12,567 bases of DNA. Source: Muribaculaceae bacterium. Its GTDB lineage: Bacteria > Bacteroidota > Bacteroidia > Bacteroidales > Muribaculaceae. Within the stretch, counting starts at the first letter, position 1, and the number at the start of each line of letters is the position of its first letter. The position numbers and the translations under genes were made by a program. A model generated the notes under the pieces. It was not told where the DNA came from. It worked only from the letters and a program-made list of their open reading frames with translations, and made no database searches. This document shows positions 8,501-12,567 of the stretch, in pieces. The DNA lies in NCBI GenBank assembly GCA_014867205.1, contig WGUO01000044.1, forward strand, positions 1-12,567, read 5' to 3'.

Positions 8501-8758
8501 ACCACGCTCACGACAATCCTCGGTATGGTGCCGATGGCTGTCGGATCGGGCGAGGGCGCCGAGATGTGGCGCCCGATGGGTGTGGCCGTGATAGGCGGTC
8601 TGACGTTCTCGACGATCCTGACACTGCTCTTCGTGCCTGTGCTCTACTGCGTGTTCGCCGGCAACGGCATCAGGAACCAGCGCAAGAAGCACCGCAATGC
8701 GCTTGAGGCCAAGGCAGCAGAGGCTGCCGAGGAAAAGTCTAACTCGATTAAAAGTTAA
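5588..8758 (+). CDS. RND-family multidrug efflux pump (AcrB/HAE1 type), inner membrane
   Basis: A 1056-residue full-length proton-driven exporter. TM1 is at about 11-30, the first periplasmic domain at 31-330, TM2-TM6 follow from about 331, TM7 is at about 528-548, the second periplasmic domain runs to about 862, TM8 starts near 864, and the tail is Lys/Glu-rich. The proton-relay residues are present: Asp399-Asp400 in GMVVDDAIVVLENV on TM4, and Lys935 in GIVVKNGIVLIDY on TM10, matching AcrB Asp407/Asp408/Lys940. Family signatures also include PIDLYPDIDTNTIMV and RLRPVVMTTLTTILGMVPMA. A glycine-rich loop (GGGRGAGMGG, 665-674) in the second periplasmic domain is a local oddity. It is the core of the pump. 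Hydrophobic drugs, dyes or bile salts are likely substrates by family; the exact ones cannot be told. Confidence 0.97.
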   Translation: MSLYGSAVKRPITTLLCFVTVIILGLFSLAKLPIDLYPDIDTNTIMVITMYPGASAKDIEQNVTKPLENTLNSVEHLKHVTSTSRENTSVITLEFEYGYDIDVLTNDVRDKLDMVQSSLPDDVMNPIIFKFSTDMIPICLLSVQADESMPGLYKILDDNVANPLARVDGVGTVSISGAPKREVHVYVDPARLEAYNLSVEQVSNVIGAENRNVPGGSFDIGSNTYALRVQGEFDSTSQLKDIPVGSYAGKIVYLRDVARIEDTLEERTQQTYNNGKEGAMIIIQKQSGANSVEISNKVMKMLPQLEKNLPSDIKIGVIVDTSDNIRNTIASLVETVLYALLFVMIVVFLFLGRWRATMIIVITIPVSLIASFIYLYATGNTLNIISLSALSISIGMVVDDAIVVLENVTTHIERGADPRQAAVHGTNEVAISVIASTLTLIAVFFPLTLVTGMTGVLFRQLGWMVTIMMIISTTCALSLTPMLCSQWLRLRKEDQGKQKKKNWYTPIEHALDKFDNGYAGLLHKVVSHRGLTIIICLGIFVGSLFLMKGVGTEFIPTQDNSRIGVSLELPIGSRVEYAQEVTGRLDSLWRAKYPEIKVSNYTVGPASSDNTFASLSDNGAHIISMNISLISPTERDRGIVEIADEMRHDIDTMFPDFKKAQVNVGGGRGAGMGGQSTVDFEIYGYDFDETDKVAQALKQILAGINGTADITISRSDYQPEYQVDFDREKLSMYGINLQTAAYYLRNRINGATASQFREDGEEYDIKVMYAPEHRTQISDIENIMIYTATGQGVRLKELGTVVERFTPPTIERKDRERIITVSAVVDGVPMSQVVADAQAEIDNMDLPAGITIGLAGTYEDQQDSFSDLFMLGILIIILVYIVMAAQFESFTYPGIIMTSLLFAFSGVFLILWLTGHTLNVMSMIGAIMLIGIVVKNGIVLIDYITLNRERGMSIRRAVIDGGRSRLRPVVMTTLTTILGMVPMAVGSGEGAEMWRPMGVAVIGGLTFSTILTLLFVPVLYCVFAGNGIRNQRKKHRNALEAKAAEAAEEKSNSIKS

Positions 8759-8763
8759 GAATC

Positions 8764-9057
8764 ATGCAGGCAATATTCATAGCATATGACCTCGCGCATC
8801 ACGAGAAAGTGATCGAGGCGCTCAACGCCACCTCGTGCCGTGGCTACACATCATTCGGCACCGTGCAGGGGCGCGGGTCGAAGACCGGCGAGCCGCACTT
8901 AGGCACGCATGCGTGGCCGTCGCTCGCATCGGCGATGCTGACCTTTGTCGACGACGCCAAGGTCGATAATCTTCTGGCGCGTCTCAAGGCGATCGACGAG
9001 GAGAAGCCCAAACTCGGGCTCCGCGCCTTCGTCTGGCCGATCACCCGGACCATCTGA
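8764..9057 (+). CDS. PII-like small protein at the end of the RND operon
   Basis: A 97-residue cytosolic protein starting five bases after the pump's stop, so almost certainly in the same transcript. The pattern beta (MQAIFIAYD), helix (HHEKVIEALNAT), beta (GYTSFGTVQGRGS), loop, beta (SAMLTFVDD), helix (KVDNLLARLKAIDEE), beta (LGLRAFVWPIT) fits the ferredoxin-like PII/CutA fold. The centre GRGSKTGEPHLGTHAWP (36-52) occupies the place of the PII T-loop region. Similar small proteins follow RND pumps in many Bacteroidota, where they are annotated as PII-like or hypothetical. PII-like proteins bind small molecules and touch membrane transporters, so a gating or sensing role for this pump is plausible but unproven. 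I give no symbol. Confidence 0.8.
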   Translation: MQAIFIAYDLAHHEKVIEALNATSCRGYTSFGTVQGRGSKTGEPHLGTHAWPSLASAMLTFVDDAKVDNLLARLKAIDEEKPKLGLRAFVWPITRTI

Positions 9058-9114
9058 GCGCTCCATTCGGCGGCAAAAGAATAGTATGAAAGACTGTAAT
9101 GATGTGTGAGGAAT

Positions 9115-9174
9115 GCATATTATGGCTTACTGTAGCATATTATGGCTGCCGGATGCATACTGTGGCTAAGCGAA
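9115..9174 (+). repeat. Three tandem 20-bp repeat units
   Basis: Units begin at 9115, 9135 and 9155. The first 13 bases are conserved: GCATATTATGGCT in units 1 and 2 (identical), GCATACTGTGGCT in unit 3 (two changes). The last seven bases of each unit differ. The period is exactly 20 bases, about two turns of B-DNA and not a multiple of three, which argues against coding. They lie between the efflux operon and the tRNA-Leu promoter. Confidence 0.75.
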
Positions 9175-9198
9175 AGAACCATTTTTTACGGATTTAAT

Positions 9199-9229
9199 TT
9201 TGAGGGCAAAGTTATTTTTAGTAACTTTG
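9199..9229 (+). promoter_or_regulatory. Promoter of tRNA-Leu (TTTG-N19-TAACTTTG)
   Basis: The -33 box TTTG (9199-9202) is followed after exactly 19 bases by the -7 box TAACTTTG (9222-9229), matching the Bacteroidota housekeeping promoter. Transcription would begin near 9236, just before the tRNA at 9241, which suits a short-leader tRNA transcript. Confidence 0.85.
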
Positions 9230-9235
9230 CCCTCA
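9201..9235. repeat. 14-bp perfect palindrome around the tRNA-Leu promoter
   Basis: Arms 9201-9214 and 9222-9235 are perfectly complementary across the 7-base spacer TTTTTAG. The right arm contains the -7 box, so the left arm holds its mirror image: a TAACTTTG reads on the minus strand at 9214-9207. No T-run follows, so it is not an intrinsic terminator for the efflux operon. Confidence 0.8.
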
Positions 9236-9240
9236 CATTT

Positions 9241-9322
9241 GCGCACGTGGCGTAATTGGTAGCCGCGCCAGACTTAGGATCTGGTGTCTTACGACGTGAA
9301 GGTTCGAGTCCTTTCGTGCGCA
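9241..9322 (+). tRNA. tRNA-Leu (anticodon TAG)
   Basis: A class II tRNA with a long variable arm. The acceptor stem is GCGCACG (9241-9247) with CGTGCGC (9315-9321) and discriminator A9322. The anticodon stem 9268-9272 with 9280-9284 encloses loop CTTAGGA, giving anticodon TAG at 9275-9277, which reads CUN Leu codons. The extra arm (about 9285-9297) and the TTCGAGT T-loop are intact. CCA is not encoded. Confidence 0.97.
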
Positions 9323-9331
9323 CCCCGTTCC

Positions 9332-9366
9332 ATCCCTCGGCCCACTCCGGGCCGGGGGATTTCTGT
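9332..9366 (+). terminator. Terminator after tRNA-Leu, in a convergent gap
   Basis: A 12-bp GC-rich stem, 9332-9343 with 9349-9360, has one T-G wobble and loop ACTCC. A short T-rich tract follows (TTTCTGTTTT). It ends the tRNA transcript. It also lies 30 bases past the stop of the opposing protease gene, so it may slow transcription arriving from that side, although the A/T tract there is weak. Confidence 0.8.
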
Positions 9367-9390
9367 TTTCAACTCTATTAATGGTTAGTT

Positions 9391-11517
9391 TTACAGAAAT
9401 TCCTGTAGTGTCTCGTGATACATGTTGCCGTAGTTTGAGACATTATAGATTCTTGGATGAGAACCCTTTGTTCCCCGCACTGTCTTGTAATAGAGTTCAC
9501 GCAAGGTAATGTCGGGATTGGCGGTGACCTCATCGCGGAAAGTCCGGGTAAAGCCGTTGGACAGCCAGACACTCAATGTATTATCGAACATGTCGGCCTT
9601 TGAGGTCTCATTGGCATGGGCGGCGGTAAACACCAGAAGCCCGGGTATTCCCTCGCAGGCTTCCCCGATGGTGCCGGAGTAACATGCGTCAAGAACAAAC
9701 AGGAATTTTCTGTAGCGGCCCTCAGACTGGAGATTGCTGATAAGATGCTTCATATCCCTGCCGTAGACATTCGTCAGAGACCCCCACATCAACGTGTTGC
9801 CGCCCCCATGTCCACACCAGATCATAATGATATTGTCATCAGCCCCGGGATCAATGACTTCCTTCAGTCGCTCGGACTTCCTTCCGCTCATGATGTCCCT
9901 GAGATCAGATACGGAGATGTCCGAGAGGTGATAGTCAACCCTCACATCATGATACAGGTTCTCGCCATCAGGTGTCACCCTCACCTCTCCCGGTCTGATA
10001 TTAAGCGGATTGTTGGCTATATTGTCCTCCATGATGAGGATTATGTGGTCATCATCATATCCATTACTTTTCAGCAATTGATAGAACGCCAGGGCATCAG
10101 CCTGATGCCGATAATTCACCCAGGTATCTGACGCGCCGACAACAACCGCATACCTGCTGTTGAGCCGAGGATAGTGGAAGTCCTTCTGGTTGGGGTCGAA
10201 TGATTGCTGATGGGTCGAGACCCACTCCCAAGCCTGTTCTGTGGAGATACTTCCATCCGCACCGTTCAGGGTCAGATACTCGATAGTTGTGAACCGGCCG
10301 TTATCCAACAGCCAGTGTGCGTAATAAGTACCGGCGACGCTGTTGTGAAACTTGGCGTCCCATGTCCAGTCGCTTGACACGCCGCGAATATCGGGATTAC
10401 CGCCTGCCGCAAGCCGGGAGAATGTCTGCTGTAAGTCTGCGGCTGTCCACCCGTCGCACACGTCACCCTCGCGACCGTCAACAACACGCATTATGGCATC
10501 GTTGAGTGTCTCATTCTCCTGACGGGAGAAGATGGAGAATGCCGCAAGCATCAGGGCATCGTACAACTGAGCCTCTCCGGCTGCCGGTTCGGCGCCAAAT
10601 CTGCCGATATACGCCGAGAGCCACCCGCTTCGTGGATCCGCGGCCGGACTGACACCCTCATATATCATATTCCTGAGTTTTCCCTTCACACCCGGCACAT
10701 TGACAATGTCCGAGCAAAGAATCTCCGGAAATTTCAGATATTCATGTGTCTTCAATCCCGCCTTCAACCTTCCTATCTCTGCATCGAGTGCCTCGACATA
10801 AGCAATGGAGGATGGCGCGAGAATAACCGACTTGTTATACCAGTTCTTCTGACCGTTAAGCTGATTGACTACATTGACAATGTCTGCTTCAGAATGACAG
10901 ATGAAAGTTTCATCCACTGTAAGATTCAGCTCGATGGCCTGATAAGAAAACCAATCGTTGAATGACCTGCCATACTGGTCATCAGTTGTTATCAGTGCCA
11001 CGTGTTCCCTGCCGCCGAGTTTCGCCTCGGTCAGCAGTATCTCGCTCTGGGTAATGTCACTCTGGGTGAGGAACCAAAGGCCGTTATGCCCCCCGAAGAC
11101 CCGCTGTAGCTCAGTGGCTGTGACAGTAGGCAGAAGCATCGGGAGCCGCCCCTCGATCTGCTGGGCGACGGTATATGCCTTTGCTGACGAATATGGCCCG
11201 ACAATCAGGTCATACTCTCCACTTTTAGCCATGACACTTGCCGTCTCAGCGAGATCCGGCTTCGCCTCGTCAATCCAATCGATATCCAACGCTATCCGTT
11301 TAGCCTGACCGACCTGCGCTTTGGATATGTTGTCGAGGGCCCAAGAAGCAGTCGCTTTCCAGTTAGCCGACATTTCCTGCGGGCAGATCACAGCGATGCG
11401 GTGTCGGACGGTCTCGGCCGATTCATGTTCGTACGGCTCGTCGCCATGACATGCAGCCAACAGCAAAACCGCTACAACGGGAAGTAGCCGATTCAGCAAT
11501 TTAATGAGTTTTTTCAT
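9391..11517 (-). CDS. Lipoprotein: type I periplasmic-binding domain fused to legumain-like C13 protease
   Basis: A 708-residue protein. Basic MKKLIKLLNR, a hydrophobic core and lipobox LAAC put a lipidated Cys at 23. Residues 38 to about 330 resemble a branched-chain-amino-acid-type binding protein: IAVICPQE (41-48), YDLIVGPYSSAKAYTVA (102-118), LPMLLPTVTA (125-134), HVALITTDDQYG (172-183). Residues 453-700 closely follow eukaryotic legumain/GPI8 (family C13). RYAVVVGASDTWVNYRHQAD (455-474) carries Asn468, Arg470 and His471, matching legumain Asn42, Arg44 and His45. The catalytic pair is His570 in CGHGG and Cys612 in LDACYSG, 42 apart (legumain 41). Asp610 stands where legumain has Glu187. 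All catalytic residues are present, so cleavage after Asn/Asp is plausible. The start overlaps the upstream lipoprotein gene by 17 bases. Ligand and target are unknown. Confidence 0.88.
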   Translation of the reverse strand: MKKLIKLLNRLLPVVAVLLLAACHGDEPYEHESAETVRHRIAVICPQEMSANWKATASWALDNISKAQVGQAKRIALDIDWIDEAKPDLAETASVMAKSGEYDLIVGPYSSAKAYTVAQQIEGRLPMLLPTVTATELQRVFGGHNGLWFLTQSDITQSEILLTEAKLGGREHVALITTDDQYGRSFNDWFSYQAIELNLTVDETFICHSEADIVNVVNQLNGQKNWYNKSVILAPSSIAYVEALDAEIGRLKAGLKTHEYLKFPEILCSDIVNVPGVKGKLRNMIYEGVSPAADPRSGWLSAYIGRFGAEPAAGEAQLYDALMLAAFSIFSRQENETLNDAIMRVVDGREGDVCDGWTAADLQQTFSRLAAGGNPDIRGVSSDWTWDAKFHNSVAGTYYAHWLLDNGRFTTIEYLTLNGADGSISTEQAWEWVSTHQQSFDPNQKDFHYPRLNSRYAVVVGASDTWVNYRHQADALAFYQLLKSNGYDDDHIILIMEDNIANNPLNIRPGEVRVTPDGENLYHDVRVDYHLSDISVSDLRDIMSGRKSERLKEVIDPGADDNIIMIWCGHGGGNTLMWGSLTNVYGRDMKHLISNLQSEGRYRKFLFVLDACYSGTIGEACEGIPGLLVFTAAHANETSKADMFDNTLSVWLSNGFTRTFRDEVTANPDITLRELYYKTVRGTKGSHPRIYNVSNYGNMYHETLQEFL

Positions 11518-12517
11518 ACTCTGCCTCCTTTTTTACAGCATCGTCATAATTGGCGTCATAGATCTCCTGCCAATATAGCGGGTCATCATAATAGTCTTCC
11601 CATATGTCGTTTATTTCATAGAACAATGTGCTTAGCCGCACGCTTGCCTTGCCGCCGTCCATGCCGTAACCAGTATGCCCGGAGATATTTTCCCCGGCAA
11701 TCCAGCGCGACACATAATCCTTTACCACAGAGCGCACATCCATTACTACAGAGAAGGGTACTCTCTTACTGAAAAGAGAACAATCCACATCCATGCCGGC
11801 AATGAGCATCAGCACAAACGGCGATTCACGCGAGAATTTATATATCCCGGCATTGCTTCCGCCGGCAAGTGGGAAAAAGAAATCATCCTGATATTCTCCT
11901 GCTATGCGGTAAGCTGCGTCCGGCATCGACCAGCCGGAAAATGTGTCGCTCAGGGAATGAGTGACTACCGTACCGTCAGGACAGTAATTCCTGTAGCCAT
12001 CCATAAAACCGGCAATAGCCTCAGCCGAAGTCCTGTCTCCTTTCTTGCCCTCAATGATATGAACGGTCTCCGAGTCCCTTGCGAGGCAGCCCGAGAGATA
12101 GCCGGTGCCATAACGGGAGATGCGGAATGAGGCTACGCCCGGAGGCAGATCCTTGCCGTCATTCTCAAACAGAAGCACGGATTTGACATCAGATGGCCTG
12201 ACATTTGACACGATAGCGGCATACTCCGCATCAGGCAATATCAGGAGGCGGCGATTATTGCTTTCATCATCCGACCATCTGCGCATATATTCCCCGGCCT
12301 GCTCCAAAGTCTTAGGGCGCAACAGCGACACCTCAAGACCCGAGGCGCTTGCCGCGTCCAACACTCCTGCCAGCGCCTCGTCATTATAACCGTTGTCGCC
12401 AAGGCCCGAAAGTGGCGTTATGACCGTAATGTCAGCGCAAACATGGTCATCCATATGAGCCGGCTCATCCTCCCCGCCACAGCCGGCCGGAAGGATGAGC
12501 AGAAGGGGTAGAATCAT
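11501..12517 (-). CDS. BMP/PnrA-family substrate-binding lipoprotein
   Basis: A 338-residue protein with BMP-family features: ITPLSGLGDNGYNDEALAGV (33-52, the family's D-x-G-x-N-D-x-A opening), VHIIEGKKGDRTSAEAIAGF (152-171), FFFPLAGGSNAGIYKFSRE (213-231, like the 'aaGgtG.Gvi.aa' segment), IAGMDVDCS (239-247) and VPFSVVMDVRSVVKDYVSRW (253-272). BMP/PnrA proteins bind purine nucleosides or similar ligands for ABC importers or sensors; no permease or ATPase is visible here. Lipobox LPAGC puts the lipidated Cys at 13. The signal peptide MILPLLLILPAGC is very short and has no basic residue. An in-frame TAG four codons upstream prevents extension, so the true N-terminus may have been lost. The C-terminus is acidic and Tyr-rich and overlaps the protease gene. 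Confidence 0.82.
   Translation of the reverse strand: MILPLLLILPAGCGGEDEPAHMDDHVCADITVITPLSGLGDNGYNDEALAGVLDAASASGLEVSLLRPKTLEQAGEYMRRWSDDESNNRRLLILPDAEYAAIVSNVRPSDVKSVLLFENDGKDLPPGVASFRISRYGTGYLSGCLARDSETVHIIEGKKGDRTSAEAIAGFMDGYRNYCPDGTVVTHSLSDTFSGWSMPDAAYRIAGEYQDDFFFPLAGGSNAGIYKFSRESPFVLMLIAGMDVDCSLFSKRVPFSVVMDVRSVVKDYVSRWIAGENISGHTGYGMDGGKASVRLSTLFYEINDIWEDYYDDPLYWQEIYDANYDDAVKKEAEYEKTH
11524..11530 (-). promoter_or_regulatory. Strong Shine-Dalgarno site for the protease-fusion gene
   Basis: AAGGAGG on the minus strand lies six bases before the ATG at 11517, within the last codons of the upstream lipoprotein gene. Strong sites are uncommon in Bacteroidota. It supports the chosen start and efficient coupled translation of the second gene. 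Confidence 0.65.
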
Positions 12518-12531
12518 TAGTGTCCACTAAA
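12518..12531. repeat. 6-2-6 palindrome at the start of the BMP-like gene
   Basis: TTAGTGTCCACTAA consists of inverted TTAGTG/CACTAA arms around TC. On the minus strand it ends directly at the start codon of the lipoprotein gene and is followed upstream by an AT-rich tract running to the window edge. It could be a regulator site or the tip of an insertion element that replaced the original gene start. Confidence 0.4.
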
Positions 12532-12547
12532 AAATCATAAGAGTACT

Positions 12548-12565
12548 TTGAAATTATTGAAATTC
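12548..12565. repeat. Short AT-rich tandem repeat at the window edge
   Basis: TTGAAATTA (12548-12556) is followed directly by TTGAAATTC (12557-12565). It lies in the upstream region of the minus-strand lipoprotein genes. I see no complete promoter box in the 50 bases available, and the region is cut by the window end. Confidence 0.3.
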
Positions 12566-12567
12566 AA

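Noticed and set aside
9115..9174. CRISPR array
   Set aside because: Only three 13-base cores with seven-base gaps, far too short for repeats and spacers, and no cas genes nearby.
9201..9235. Terminator of the efflux operon
   Set aside because: The hairpin has no following T-run and one arm contains the tRNA-Leu -7 box at correct spacing from its -33 box.
9616..10131. Plus-strand open frame of 171 codons
   Set aside because: Antisense to the conserved C13 protease domain, with no recognisable features. The same holds for 10744-10965, 10958-11308 and 11675-12130.
9391..12517. Ordinary ABC amino-acid or nucleoside importer
   Set aside because: Binding-protein folds are present, but there is no permease or ATPase gene, and one binding protein is fused to a protease with complete catalytic residues.
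12532..12567. Remnant of a transposase coding end
   Set aside because: Too short to judge: ten sense codons before a stop on the minus strand, with no recognisable motif. Kept only as a hypothesis tied to the palindrome.

Overview
The window looks like chromosomal DNA from a Bacteroidota species, most likely order Bacteroidales. The family is uncertain; the fairly high GC and gene content would suit Muribaculaceae. The evidence is the Bacteroidota-type promoter motif (TTTG near -33 and TAnnTTTG near -7), weak use of Shine-Dalgarno sites, a BspA-like leucine-rich protein, SPII lipoproteins, and a five-gene RND operon carrying the small PII-like gene typical of this phylum.

Layout. (1) 1-107: tRNA-Asn(GTT) and its terminator. 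(2) 124-2394: a promoter box, a small two-helix membrane protein with a PH-like tail, and, in ATGA overlap, a secreted BspA-type leucine-rich-repeat protein with a large unassigned C-terminal half, closed by a strong terminator. (3) 2399-9057: a TetR-family regulator, then a tripartite efflux operon (TolC-like outer membrane factor, lipoprotein membrane fusion protein, RND pump) ending in a PII-like protein. A perfect 9-2-9 palindrome lies between the regulator and the efflux genes and is a candidate operator. (4) 9058-9360: three tandem 20-bp repeat units, a textbook promoter buried in a 14-bp perfect palindrome, tRNA-Leu(TAG) and its terminator. (5) 9391-12517, minus strand: two overlapping lipoprotein genes. 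The first made is a BMP/PnrA-type substrate-binding lipoprotein. The second is a fusion of a type I periplasmic-binding-protein domain with a C-terminal legumain-like (peptidase family C13) cysteine protease domain.

The efflux block is conventional: the regulator probably controls export of toxic amphiphiles, bile salts or drugs by the pump. The most unusual part is block 5. A lipoprotein that joins a small-molecule receptor fold to an apparently intact asparaginyl-endopeptidase-type protease, translationally coupled to a second binding-protein lipoprotein and without any permease, suggests a ligand-gated surface or periplasmic protease. That function is inferred; the domain content is read from the sequence.
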